Below, one piece after another: positions 1 through 13,303 of a DNA stretch of 64,000 bases. The DNA lies in assembly GCA_024349245.1 (NCBI GenBank), contig JALDNG010000079.1, forward strand, positions 641,001 through 705,000, read 5' to 3'. The stretch comes from Neodontobutis hainanensis (taxonomy: Eukaryota > Chordata > Actinopteri > Gobiiformes > Odontobutidae). The translations under genes and the position numbers were made by a program. The notes under the pieces are model-generated. The model had not been told where the DNA came from, did no database searches, and was given only the letters and a program-made list of their open reading frames with translations. The first letter of the stretch is position 1. The number at the start of each line of letters is the position of its first letter.

Positions 1-499
1 CTGTGGAAATTCTCAGTGGTCCAGTTTATGATATCTGAAAATGGTTAAGAAAAAGACATGTGGACGCTTTGTCAAGAATATTGACAAAAAGTGTGTCTTT
101 CTAAATTTAATATATAATTTCTTCTAGTATAGTAAGAAATCATCTTGATTGGTTACCTTCTCCTTGCTCCTCCTTAGCTCCTGGGGGATTTCAGGACTAT
201 AATAAACCAAAATGCACAATTATACTAGTGTGTAACATTATTTAGTGAGCTAGAGCTGGTCTAAAAGTCACAAGACAGCCATGGTAACAAAACCAACATA
301 ATAGTGTATCATGGATTTGAAAGCTGATCCTGATGAGAAAGCCTGTTGAGCTCCTCTCCCAGTGCTAATCAGACATCACCTCAACAAGTGTCCCATCTCC
401 ACACCTGGAGAAACACTGCTATCTCCTCGTTCCCTCAACTGTTGTCTGTCTGTATCTTTTTCCCTTTTTTTTGTGTGTGTATTTTCTTGTATCCTTTCG

Positions 500-504
<5 letters not shown>

Positions 505-536
<32 letters not shown>
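505..536. repeat. (TG)16 microsatellite
   Basis: Uninterrupted TG dinucleotide run of 32 bp. It creates spurious CVCVCV reading frames on the + strand. Confidence 0.98.
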
Positions 537-537
<1 letters not shown>

Positions 538-3257
538 TACCTGAGCTTATCTTGTCCCCAGTAGCCCATCTGCTTCATCCTGAAACAAAAAGCGAGACCT
601 TGGCACCTCCGTTCTTTACATATGGTAATTCTCCTCTTTCACCCGGACGTCTCGGTGCGATCCTTTACCTTGTCAGTCACGGCTTCTTGTGTACTTGAGC
701 GCCGATACGAGATGGAGCGAGACAGTGGTGAGTGAAAGTCTATGAGCCAGAGTGAAGAATAGGAGCAGATTTGGTCCGCTTTTACCAAACGTCATGCCGA
801 GCGGCTGTAAAGGTAGCAAGTGTGAGAAAATGTTTTGTAAAAACTACTGAAAGTAGAAAGTTCAGGTATTTTTTTTTTGCATAATCAGTTAGTAGACTGA
901 CATTTGGATTTCACTTTTTTAGAATTATTTTTAGACAAATAGAAAAGCATAGACAGCTATGTGGGATCCCAAAAGTTTTGTTTTATTTAGCTTTTATTGA
1001 TTGTAAAGTTCTATTGGCATTCTATCTCTTACTTAATGACTAGTTCATATGCACATTTAGAACATACTTTAGCGATTATTGAACTGTTGTAACTGGCAGC
1101 CTGGGGACTGCTGATGCAAACACACTACACTACACTTTGATTGCCTTATATTTTGCCAAATAACAAAACATACAAGCCTACTTCCAAAGGTCAGTTTACA
1201 TTAACTGCCGATTTAACATCTGACATGTTGAATACCAATAATGCCACATTAATGCTTTAAAAATGACAACAGTCCCTTCTAAAAAGGATGCTCACTTATA
1301 TTATAATAGTATTGTTAACAGTTCATTAAGGAGACTACATCGGGCTGAATTCATGTTCCAAGTAGTGATTTCTCTGATACTAATATTTATTTTACTGTAC
1401 ATAGACCAGCTCAATTATTAAATGATGCATTGACTGTCAAGTTAGACACTTTTTTTTTTTCCTTGAGCTTGTGCATTTTTCTTAGAACCATGACATTCCT
1501 GCTGTATACCCAGATCAACAAATCAGAAAAGACACCAAGACAGCAAGCATAGGCGTCTGCAACTCTGTTTTTTTTTATATATATATATAACTTTCACTTA
1601 TTTGTCTAGCCCACAGTACAACACAACCTTTGTGTTTTCAGACTAAAAGGGTGTCAGCATTTTCTTGAGAGTATGTGTCTTAAAATAAGAAGCAGAAGTA
1701 GAAGCAGTAAAGTATGCACGTACACAGTTAATGATGATATTTACCATGTTGTGCTTTTTGGATAGTGATAATTCACGTAACAAAACAAAGACAACAGTGT
1801 TGGGGAAAATGACAAATTAGCAGCCTCAGCTTATTAACATTTAAACCCCAGCTAGCTTTCCAAATGCATACTCCAAGGTCTATGGTCCCATCCTCCACCC
1901 CAACTTTCATTCTGCCATCAAGCTCCTTAAAAACTCATTAAAAATCTACATCTTTTTTAATGTATATTCCCAATTCGGTGCTGGGCCTTTTAGATAGTAG
2001 TAGTATTGCACATATCTGGTGATTTGTTACATGTTCAATGGAAATAAAACTGGGTCCTCATTATCTTGCTTGAAACTTCCAACAGAATTTTACTTCATGA
2101 ACCGGTTGCACTCGCCTCCAGTACATTGCCTATAAGGAGAGCCGCTGACAGCCCATCTCCCAGACTGTGCTGATTGTGTTGTGTTATTGTATTAGAGGGA
2201 CTCAGCCACTCAGCTTGAGCATTTCCTTGATGTCCATCTGTATTTACCCATCCGTCAGCTTGGGAGATTATTCTTGTCCGTCATTATTCACTGGTTTTAT
2301 TTTCTTATTTGATCACCGACATCCGCATCCTTCACTTAGTTAACTTCCATCTACATTTTCTTGCTTGTTTCCTCCGTCTCTGAGTCCTGTTTTAAGCTTG
2401 GACCCCTTCCTTTTCTCTTTTCCCTTCTCATTGCGTTTTACATTCATCTTTCAGCGCTTGCTTTTATCTGAGGCGCTCTGCTTTAAACACACACAACGTT
2501 GATAGATGGGGCTTCCCTGTCCCTCCCTTTAAGCACAAGCTCAAGAATGAAGTATAGTTTGTGTGCTTATGTCGATATTGAGTTAGCTAGTGTTTGTTTA
2601 CATGCTTCTGTGGGAGCTTGTGTGTTTTAACAGTTCCCCTTTGCCCCTGGGGAACACACACACTTTCAAATGTATCATGATGCTTTTCACAAGGTGAAAG
2701 AGCTTAGCATAAAATTGGCAGAGTTACCTTCTGACACTGGCATGTGATTGTTGGGCGCCGTATGCTGTGTTATGAGGCCTTTAGGTCACACTGAAAGCTG
2801 GGCACTCACACATGATGTTCATCATACTGCTCTTGTTTGTAGGAGGGATGCTCAAAGCTTGGTGCATGTTATATCTGTGCATGCAGGTTTGACATTGTGC
2901 ACCTTGATTAAAAGACCCCATGGCAGATTGTACAGTCCAGTATGGTAACGTGTATTTATTACTTTTTACACCTCTTTGCACCTTTGAGTAGCAAGAGGAA
3001 CAGCTGATAGGGAAATGCATGTAAAAGGGAAGCTTGGTTCGCAATGACTTCTATTCAAACAATATATCAATAAATTGGAAAGTCTGTATGTTTACAAGAC
3101 ACTGGTGAAATCTGGTTGCCCAAGTTCAGCTTAAACTGTACTTTTGCAAATTTAAAACAGGCCAGATCATGTTACAAATATGATTGGCTGGTGTGATTTA
3201 CAGCTCATTCACCTGCTACAAGTTTTGAAGATGTAAACCTCGTCTACCTTGTTTACC
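537..3257. other. Intron, no feature recognised
   Basis: AT-rich non-coding sequence. Only a short T run followed by (TA)7 at about 1568-1589 and scattered T runs stand out. No exon, RNA gene or named repeat was recognised. Confidence 0.6.
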
Positions 3258-3350
3258 GTCACTGTTGTTAGCTAGACCTTCTTGTTTGACACCACTAGCT
3301 TTGTGCTGTTCTATTCCTGACTTTCTCTCAAATATTGATAATACTTTTGA
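3258..3350 (-). repeat. Unnamed dispersed repeat, copy 1
   Basis: Read on the minus strand, this segment matches 6615-6775 in two blocks. The first block begins CAATATTTGAGAGAAA and runs to AGCACAAA; the second begins GAAGGTCTAG and ends GTGACGGTAAAC, with about 29 of 31 bases shared. The two copies are in opposite orientation about 3.3 kb apart. This copy lacks some 80 bp of middle sequence present in the other. Family unknown to me; an old transposon is the likely source. Confidence 0.65.
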
Positions 3351-6300
3351 TGCCATAAACTCAATCTGCTAAAGTGCTCTTCTACACTTGATTATTGTCC
3401 GTTTTTATGTGTGATCTCACAGTCCTTTCGTCGAGAACTTTTTCCTTTACTGTTTTTTTTTCTAAGCATTCAAGCACCAATTCTTACCGCTGTCATAATT
3501 TGATGTAGATTGTGAAATAGTTTGTTTGCTCCTCTGTCTGTCATTCAGATGGTAAATAAAACAACTCTAAAAGCTAATTACTATGCGTTGAATAGAACAA
3601 CATTGTTAACTTGGCTTCTAGGCAACTAAGTCAATAATTCATCTTTGTCTGCTTGTAATCTGGTTTTGGGTGTTTATATGTGTGTTTTTTTTAATGAGGT
3701 GCTTCAAATAACAGGTTGTTTTATTCATATTATGTGTTGTATTTGTTGTATGGTAGCAGCTATGAGTGAAGTAAGAATCAGTTTGGTGTGTACATTAGCA
3801 TTGTCTTTGTGTTTTGGGATGTTTGACTCGCACAGACCAAACAATGTCGAGTGTGACCATCACAACACAAGCTGGCAGGAGAGCTACCCAGACGAGATCT
3901 TCCTGACACCAATCCCTTTAAGCGTAAAACATACCTTTTCCTTCTCACACAATGACCCTAAAAACCACTGAGGCAGCGGTGCACAGGAATAAAAGTGAGA
4001 ATCTGCCACTGTGTGTTTTTTGCTGGAGGGGAAGGAGCGATACAGCAAGGCGAGTGTAACATATGTTCTCGACTGCTACTGGACACGATGAGGGCAAAGA
4101 CTCATAAAGTGGGTTATTATCTCTGCAAATCAATGAGAGTACCTAAGCCGCGGGGAAAACAAGAATATTACACCAGCTTCATGTTAGATTGTAACACTGC
4201 AGGATGCTTGGATGTTGCAGCATTTGCGGTCTATTCCTATATCCGCCATTTTGTAACTTGGAAATACACAAACATGTTTTTTTGTGTATCATGCAGACTT
4301 TTTAAATGTTGCAAAGATGAATTGGTAGCATGTGCATACCACTTGCATGCACAGTTTATTAACTCACATGGGAGTTCAGACGAGTGTGGTAAAGCCAAAA
4401 AAGAAACAATTACTGTTTTCCCATCATTTTCAAGTTTGGAAATTCATCAGATGATATCCAGGAAAACTGAGAAGGTGGCGGATCAGGAGGGATCTGAAAC
4501 AGTGCACGTGGACAGACAGAAATCTCCACAGAGGGAATGACTGCTGCTGAAGTGCATAAGTACACTTCCATAGGGTTTTCAATCCAGCCAATCTTCAGTC
4601 TATAAGTCCAGATTTCCATTTCCTTACATCAGCCTGTCAGGATATTTGCAGATTGGGGCACAGTGCAAAGAGGCTGAAATTGAATTAGTTTCCATATATT
4701 GTCCTCTCCTCTTCTTTCAGCGGCTAAGCCCTGTGGTCTATCCACTGTTTGCCTTATGGGGGAGAAAAGTGAGGGCGGCTTATTCTGTGAAGGCTGGGGC
4801 TTACTCTGTCTACAGCTCACACACACAACTAAGTATACATACACACACAGGGATTACAGCCAAACGCCCAGTTTGCATTTCCATACACAGGCTGTACACA
4901 CACATTATAGACAAACTTTACAGCTTGTGTTAATAAGTTTCACACACACTTTGCTTTGAAGAAAAAATGCAAGCCTTTACTTTTGTACTCAGTTGTACTG
5001 GAAGAACAATTTGAAGTAAAGAATAAGTGTCTTTTAAATGCACATGTTCCAGTGAATGAATTTAAGGCCAGATACATTGAATAGCTATGACAAGATAGAA
5101 CTGTTACATTTCCTGAAAAAAGACACAGATAATTAATTGTAGAGGTAGAAAAGCTGGTCATACATTCCTTAAATTTAAGTCAAATACAGCGAAAAGCTTG
5201 TAGATTATAAAATAAGTGTCTATGGAAGTGTTAAGTTCAAACCTATCTCTTAACAGTGTTGTCTCCTCCTTTCTCCAGCCTGTGAGCACCTACCATAGCC
5301 CTGTAGGGACATGCTTTTTATGAACCAATCCTTTAGAAATTTGCTAGATAATACGTTTATTAGACAGAAACAAATTCAGTAAAGTTCATTAATGATATTA
5401 GTAATAAATGGTTTCAAAGAATAAAAGAGAATATCCTTTTATCCTTAAACTTTTGACTGTTTAAACACAAAAACCCAAAACGCAGCCTGTTTAAAAAAAA
5501 GTGGGTGTTGGAAAATGTCATGATTTGCAGTTTTTATGTTGAATCTTGTAATGTAGAAATAGACATGCATGTAAATAACGTAAATTCTTTAATTGTTCAG
5601 TGTATTTAATGTTGAATATGGGTTGAGCACATTTTAATGAAGTATACTATACTGTATAAACTCTGTATGTTCTTGTGCTGGAAACACATTGCTGGGATCT
5701 CAAAAGTGGTTAAATAGTAATGAAATTTCTCTCAGACTGAGCTGGCCTGTGCCTCATACTGTATACTGTCATCGGAACAGCTTTATGTGTATTTATGAAT
5801 CTGTATCTGTTCACAGTGTCTCCATCTTTTCCCATTTTGACTGTAGTTGTTAATAATGCTGTGCTGTAAGTGTGCCTTTGGGACTCAATAACACCCAGCC
5901 GTTTCAGTGTTTGCAGGAGATGTACCTTTTATTGAAGACTATAAGGTTTTTTTTGTTCATAGAAGTGAGACGTGAGTGGTATTTTCCTATTTTCTGTAAA
6001 GTGCCATTTAAGGTGAGACTAAAACTGTATTTCTTGAGGCTAAACTTCTTTACCTTACAGTGCCACTGATACATCCTGTGGTCAGGTGTAAATTGAGCTG
6101 TTCTTCGGTCATGAGTTTATAGTGGACCCGATTTACAGTCTGTGCTAAATTTATATGCACTGTGCTGTAGGTCTCACTTCCACCTGATTTTAATGGTAGT
6201 TATAGACGAGGCAGGATTGAATTGTTGGAGATTATCACAGACTTTGCTGGAGGCCCTGGTTTTAGTTCTGATCTCCTTGTCACGGGTGAGCTTTAATCTG

Positions 6301-6614
6301 TAAGCTTGGCCAGCAGCCGTTCTTTTTGTCAAAAAAATCTTAAATTAAAGCCCGGGGTTTAACAGCGTAAATAAATTGCGCAATGTTATGGCCAAAATCT
6401 TGAGTGTTTCTTTGTTATTTGGTTTGATTGCTGCTTCCTGTATCATGCATGTATAAATGTTTGTAAAGATTCTTTGTAGGGCCATGGTTCAGCAGCTGGC
6501 ATTAGTTCTGTTACTGCATTTAAAAACAGGGCACATTAAAGAGAATTAAGCAGTTCTTTTCCAATAGTTATTTTTTTTTCTAACTGTGACATCACACATA
6601 ACACCAAACTTAAT
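3351..6614. other. Intron with one long unexplained open frame
   Basis: Non-coding by default. It contains a 181-codon open frame on the + strand (3995-4540) without recognisable domains, discussed as a finding, and a short repeat module at 5268-5315 listed separately. Nothing else recognised. Confidence 0.5.
5268..5315 (+). repeat. Repeat module shared with 60650-60695
   Basis: A block reading CTCCAG, TGTGAGCACCTACC, then CTGTAGGGACATGC matches the segment at 60650-60695 (CCAG, GTGAGCGCCTACGG, CTGCAGGGACATGC) in the same orientation. I take both as parts of one old interspersed repeat; the second copy is associated with the 'GGTGCATTG' repeat end listed at 60890-60950. Confidence 0.55.
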
Positions 6615-6775
6615 TTCAATATTTGAGAGAAACACAGGAATTGGAAAGCACAAATATAATGAGCTGTAGCTACAACTTATCTAGCTAATGCTGGCTAATA
6701 ATAACCATACAATTATAAAGTAGTTCTGAAACACAATGTAGAAGGTCTAGTTAACAACAATGACGGTAAACTCTT
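6590..6775 (+). repeat. Unnamed dispersed repeat, copy 2
   Basis: Longer copy of the repeat seen in reverse at 3258-3350. The two shared blocks lie at about 6615-6655 and 6747-6775. Between them is roughly 90 bp containing several TAGCT/CTAGC words. No target-site duplication or terminal inverted repeat could be fixed by eye. Confidence 0.65.
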
Positions 6776-9700
6776 ACGCCCAGTGCTTCCAGACTGTCAT
6801 TTTCCTGTTATGGCAAATATTATTATGCAAAATACTTGAGTCATAATTTCAATTTTGGTTTACCAAGGACTGCATTTTATTTATTTTTTTGCGGGCACTC
6901 TTCTTTATCAAGCATCCATTCACACATTTACTCATTCAATGTCACAATTGCACAAGGACACTCACCGATTGAACTGCCAACCTCCAAACACTGCTTGTAA
7001 TTTTCTTCTAATACCTCTTGTGCTTTAAATTTATGTATTTTGAAAAAGTGAGGTTTTGGAGAATTGTAGGGGACCATGAACTGAATGTTTTGTCAGTGTT
7101 CAACGCAAGCAGAACAGAGGGCAGAAGCTTATCAACCTCAAGCAACTGAACATTCAATTAAATCTGGCAACAAACACAAAGATTTTTAGAGTGTCCATCA
7201 TGAGTCCTAGAGAGTTGTTAAATTAAATCTGTGTGCTTTTTCGTTTTTTGCCACAGATGTGTGACTGAAGTTTCTTTTGGAAGGTCACTCCTGTCTCATT
7301 TTGCTCCATCTGTATATTTCCAGAGATAATGCTGTGGCTAATCCCTCACAAGGGCATTGCTTGTATTGGATGATTATCCCCCACTGTTTATTCATACTTC
7401 CTGCTGATGTCATTTCCTCCCGCTGACTCTCACCTTTGACCTGTCATTTACCTCCCATTGTTGCCATGGTTTTCTCCGCCATGGCGTCCGGCTTCCTGGA
7501 GACCATCCCTGTCTTTATCTCGGCAGGATCCTGCTGCTTACACGAAGGTTAGCCTGTATCAAAATGCAAAATCTATTTGTATTTAAAGGTTACTTTTCGT
7601 TTGGATTCTAATGTCATTTTTGTTCTCACTCCTCACTTTTCACAGGCGCTTGATTTATTTCATGTCCGTTTTCACCTCTCTCTGTCCGTATGGTGTCCTT
7701 TCCCGCTGTTATTCCAATGTTTGACAACTGCCGATACATCATTCACTTGACAGGGGATAAAATAACACATGATGCGGCGGCCATGTTTAAATGGTCTGCT
7801 TATGACTCATATTTCCGCAGGAGCTTTTGCTGTGGTCTCACTTTGTCATAAGCAACATCATCAGCAGCAGCACAACACAACTGTTATTAAATGCTTTTAT
7901 ATTGGAACATATGATAAATTTATCAGACAGTGCACTTATTAGAGTTGGACTAAAGGCTGTTTTGTTTATTTTTTATCTGCGCTTCCTGCACATTAAAGAA
8001 ACTGAAAATTAAAGATTACAATATAATCATTAAAAAATAGGTACATTATTATTATTATTTGTAATAATAAACCAAAAAACCTAACAAAAAATAAATAATC
8101 TATGGTTCATTGTACTTAATCTACCAATTGCGTAAATTTTCCATAAGAATAATAGCTTACATTTTCCTGAGAGGCTATTACGTTTGCAGAGATTCATTAC
8201 TTCTGTGGGACAATAAAAAGTTAAACAAAAAATGCTATTTATTATAATGTTTTGCTCTAATAACTTATTTTATTACATATTTGCCACTTATTACTGTCAT
8301 GGGTCTAACAGAGAATGTGTTTTTATTTTTAATCTAACGCTTTGGGCACTCACTGATTACTTTGATTCAACCTGATACATCACTGTGTCCAAACCTCTTG
8401 GGTTTAGTTATGGATTATCAATATTATATGTAATAATGTTACCGAAAACGACACTCATTTTGAGCTCTTTTCTGGATAAAGACGGGTCAACTACTTACCA
8501 ACCATGCCATTAAGATGAGAAGCTTTTTTGTCCTTGCATAGCAGTATTTCTTGTGCAATGAAAAGAAAGTCTCTAAAGGTCAATAAATTGTTTTTAAAAA
8601 ATACAATTTTTGAGCATTTTTTTGCAGTTTACTTTTGGTATGTTCCTAAAACGATTCATGGCTAATACTCATTTGCTTTGTCTTATGAGGTTAAGTTTAA
8701 AAAAGGTCAGCGGCTGTTATTAAATTCCGAAAGAATAATGTTAAAAGGATTTTAACAGTGAGCAACGTTAATTGAAATTACTTTATCACAGTAAAATATT
8801 GCCTTTGGTGTTCCCTGTCTCTGTTGAAAAAACTCGTGGCACATCTTCTTTACACATAGTTTCTTTTTCTTCTCATGGTGTTATCAGTGTGTCCTGTAAA
8901 GCTTCATTTACCGAGCAACCCTAATCAGATGTGTAGCAGTGGAGGCCAGTTTGTACGATCCGTGTGTGGCCTGATAGATACCGAGGCTTAGCAGAAAGAG
9001 AGCAAGTTGTAAGCTCTCAATTACATGCCTGACACTCAGACTCAGCGGAGAGACACTCGGGAAGCCTGTTTGTGTTTTTTCTTAAGTGTCACAGTGTCAT
9101 TCTCGAGTTAGTCAACTTTTCTTGGTCATTTTTCTGCACAAAAGCCATTTACTTTCTCAGGAAATCATTGGGATATAAGATGTTAAACATTGCGAGGCTG
9201 TTGGAACATGTTGTTGTCAAGTACATAAATGATGATTTCTGATCATTGATCGAATGCAGAGTATCATCACATCAGAGTTTTTGAGGGTGACCATCACCAT
9301 CTTTAAAATTGTGCTTTAAATTTTAGAGTCTGAACAATGCCTTTTGTGTAATACCTTTTTTTCACAAAAGACAAAAAAACAACTAGAAGCATTGCTAACT
9401 TTGTCCAATAAACAGACGTAATTCTTGTGTGTATAACTATTCCTTTTAACCATAAAAGAAAGTTTGTACAAGCCTTTTTCAAATTCCCTCCCACACATAA
9501 ATTGAAATGCGGGTTTCATTGAACATTGTAAAAACAAAATAAATAAAAAGTAATGTTTTCTAAAAGTTTTAGTCAAAGACCTCTGTGTTCTCGCACCAGC
9601 TTTAACCCGAAAAGCGGTGCTTGGCGTTGGGCACGATGGGGGCTATGTAGATCCACTCCTTTCCCATTCTGCTTTCAAGGTCATTGAAAGCTTATGGTTG

Positions 9701-12540
9701 AGCTCTGTGGTGTCGGGCGTGCTGCGAGAGCTCCGGAGAGCAAACAAAGAATTGTGTTTGAATGTGTCTGTTGCGAGAGTTCAGCGCTTCAAGGCTGCCC
9801 ACCTTTGCAGATAAAATATTCATCTGCTGTATTGTCCCGCAGAGGCGTGCAACCTTTAGCAAGAAATCACAGCTCGAGTCAACCTTGCTTTTTCTGCCTT
9901 CGTTATCGCGCAGCCTCCAGTGCAAACAGCAACTTACTACACAATGCTGCTAACATAATGTCTTCTGTGCTGACCTGAAACGTCTGACAGTGGCATAAAA
10001 AGGCTTGTGTTGCCTGTAATTACAAGTGTGTAAGATGCCGTGAGTTGCTTTGACGAAATTTAATATCTGACTTGTCTGCCTGCATTTTCTGAAAACTGTC
10101 ACTAAATAAAGCAGAAAAACGATGGTCCGAGCCACGTACACATATATCTTTAATGAGATCCAGATGGTGTTTTACAACATGCTGTCTAACACTAATACCT
10201 TTTAATTGTTACCATTGTAGACATTTTCAGCTCATTTTATTGCAAAATGGAGAAATAGCCCCATATCTCTCAGAACTTTTAATCCAAGTATTAAAAAGAT
10301 ATTTTGAAAATAGTCAAAAGCATTACAATATTTATCAGTTACTTGTAAATCAAGTTTCACTCAAGCGCATTTTTATTTAAAGCGGCCATTTTTCCATCCA
10401 AACTGGTATTTAAGAAAGAAAAGGTCCAAAGTAGTATGACATAAATTGGGATTAACTGGTAGTCAAGGATACGGTATTGATTTCCCTTCGGTGGAACAAA
10501 AAGACAACCATGCAGTGAACACCTGTGCCTGCTTTATCGATTTTGAAAAGTTTAGGTCTGAGCAGACTAAAATACAACACTAGTCATTTGATTTTAAACT
10601 AAAGTCCACAGTGCTCAGTATTTAGTTTCCAAATGTTGTAGGAGAGAAGATGCCAGGTGAGAACACAGGTAAAGTTCAGTTGTTTCAGTCATTAGCCCAC
10701 CAGTTTTTAACTCATGGTTCATGGTGGACCTGCTCTTAGCTGCTTGGTATAAGATGGATAAGCACTGGACAATTACTTGTTAATCTTAGGGCTATTCACA
10801 TTCATTTTGACACTCTGTAAAGCTCTAATATCTATAATGCATGTACTCTACGGTCATTATCTAGGGCAGGCAGTGAGCGTCATCATCTTTTATTCAAATG
10901 GGAATTCAATTTGTTCAGGCATATGCGTCCATCTATCAGTGTTTATCAGTAGTCTGTTGTTGTGCTAGCCTGTCCTGCCAGTCCCATTCACTTTCTTAGT
11001 AAAGAGGGTCCAGGACCCCTCACGCTGAAAACTTCAAACTTCAATTCTTCAGTTATTAGTGACCAGTCATAACCTTTTATCTTAAATGAGGCGGGCTTTA
11101 TGCTTACTTTGTTTCTCTGATTGGTTGTCTGCTTTTCAAGTTGTGTTGGTCCATAAGCAATGTTATGTTGTGTATGTTGGCACTGCTCCCTGAATTCTGA
11201 TTGGTTAAATGTATATCCAGTTGCATTCAGAGGTTGTTTAATTGTGTGCATTTGTTCTTCCTCTTGGTAATTAAAAAAATTGATTTAGCGAGGAACCAGA
11301 CTAATCCTTTGTGTAGTTCTACAGTTTTTGAGCACATTATTTAGAAGATATCGTTCATCTAGGATACTATATTGATTTTTGTGGGAGGTCTGCTGAAACT
11401 AGCCATTTTTTGTGACTAATAAAGTTTAAAAAACAAAGAACATAAAACGTCCAGAACATCTTTGTGCATTATTTAAATTTGAAATAACAAGCTTTAGGAA
11501 TACATGGTCATTTCAGTGTCTGTTTGTTCAAATTGTAAATCACATCTGACAGCTCTGAAACAGAAAAGTCCTCATTTGGCTTCGTTTATTTAACCCTTCT
11601 GTTAATCTCTGTAAAAAAAAACAAAAAAACACAGAACGTGACAACAGCAGTCTTTCAGGCTCTCAGGAAACCAGCGATTAGGCCTCGGAAGTCAAAGTTT
11701 TTTTTATTACACATTACCAGACTAAGTTATAACTCCTGGGATTTTTTTTACATAAACATATACAAACACACAGGCCAATGCAGAAATGGTGGAATGGATT
11801 CTTCCTGGCGTCTCAATAGATTCTCCTGGGGTCTTGACGATTTAAAGTTTTCCTATTTATTATGACTTTTTATTCCATCACTTGGCTTTAGGTCAGTCAT
11901 TGTTTGTTCTGCATAAAAACCTGTCCTTATATACGCATTTGAGATACATTGTGCATAAGCTTGTGTATATAAATACTCCCATTAGCAGTGCTTTCCTATT
12001 TCAAATAAACCAATTTCTTTGCAGTAATTGTGCTCGTGGATTTGCTTCTTTGTCTGTGAGATTATATTTACAACACCCGAGGGCCGGCTTATTGTTTTGA
12101 GCGTCTCTCCACTAAGTGTGACTTCCGCAGGTGCCCCCATTGGAATGCATCATGCACCTCTCCGTCGTAGCCTAAGATGCCTTTTATTGGCACCTTTTCC
12201 CGCAGTTGAGGGAGTAAGTACAATGAGAGCAATAGGAATGGCCCTGGCTTCTGACTGCAAATGTACAGATGCATTTTTTTTGTCTTTAAAATCTTTAAAT
12301 GGATTCAAAAGTGCACTGTATAATCCCACAGTGTGAATCAATACAGAAAAATAGGAGGAAATAGAAGCTGAATATATAGAGCAGCGAGAGTGATTTACTT
12401 CAGTCAAACCATGAAATACATCTCTATCTGCCTCCCACTGTCTGTCTCCACTTTACCGTTTGATTCTTCTCACTTATTATTCACAGACCATAGCCCGGCG
12501 CTAAGTGCAGGTGAAAAAAACCATTAAGTAACTCAGAGGC
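6776..12540. other. Intron, almost featureless
   Basis: AT-rich intron sequence. At about 8190-8225 the words CTTCTGTGGGACAATAAAAAG resemble the 3' tail of fish LINEs but are too short for a firm call. A 23-codon ATG frame at 7481-7552 has a good Kozak context and nothing else in its favour. A more GC-balanced stretch lies at about 9590-9900. Confidence 0.5.
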
Positions 12541-12541
12541 T

Positions 12542-12562
12542 TGTGTGTGTGTGTGTGTGTGT
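12542..12562. repeat. (TG)n microsatellite
   Basis: Uninterrupted TG run of about 21 bp. A second imperfect (TG)n(CGTG)n tract follows at 12726-12751. Confidence 0.95.
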
Positions 12563-12725
12563 TGCTGGAGAGTGACAGGAAGACAGATTGCTGGGCATTT
12601 TGAAACATGACATTCTAATCGGTACGCTTGTTAATTAAGAGACTGTATTGAAATGTTTCATGTGTTACGCTAAATGAGAGGCTTAATAAATGGAATGTGT
12701 GGCACTTGCATACTAAAAGACCCGT

Positions 12726-12751
12726 TTTGTGTGTGTGCGTGCGTGCGTGTA
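12726..12751. repeat. (TG)n/(CGTG)n compound microsatellite
   Basis: A TG run passes into three GCGT/GTGC units and ends in GTGTAC. Short compound simple repeat. Confidence 0.9.
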
Positions 12752-13288
12752 CATGGAGGTACACTTGAATACTTGAAGGCTCTATTTGATTTATACAGTA
12801 TATGCTGCTTATATTCATATCAAGCTCAATTTAGTCTTTGTAATTGTAAGGACATACAGGGTTTTGTTCTTACATTTTTACACTAAAGATTTGGTTGTGG
12901 AAAGGATATGCAGGCAATTGAAAAATAAAAGCTGAAGAATAATGTGGAGGCCGGAGGCCACTGTATCTTGATTTCTTTTCACATTATGTTGTAATGCCAT
13001 AAATCTGTGAATGCACATGTTGTATTTATAAGGTCAGGATGACTGTGTCTTTCACTTTAGTACTAGTATGTCATTTTTATTTATAATATCATAGAGTATT
13101 ACAACTGTTAACAGCAAATGTTAAGTTGTAGGATTTTTTGAAACTCTAAGTAAGTGAAATAGATATTTCAGACCTCCAATAGACATTATCTTGGCTTTTA
13201 TAGCTGGCACGTCTTAAGATGGTGTCACGTTGAAATAAATTGCAGGTGTGCATAGTACAGTACAAACATTATCAGTCAGCTAAGCAAG

Positions 13289-13303
13289 AAAAAAAAAAAA
13301 AAA
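13289..13303 (+). repeat. A15 homopolymer
   Basis: Fifteen consecutive A after AAGCAAG. It could be an old retroposon tail, but no body was recognised upstream. Confidence 0.8.

Noticed and set aside
346..698. Overlapping open frames with CVCVCV runs
   Set aside because: They are created by the (TG)16 microsatellite and have no protein-like sequence outside it.
7481..7552. Short ATG frame in good Kozak context (MASGFLETIPVFISAG...)
   Set aside because: Only 23 codons, no recognised similarity, no promoter or CpG island, and in the middle of an intron.
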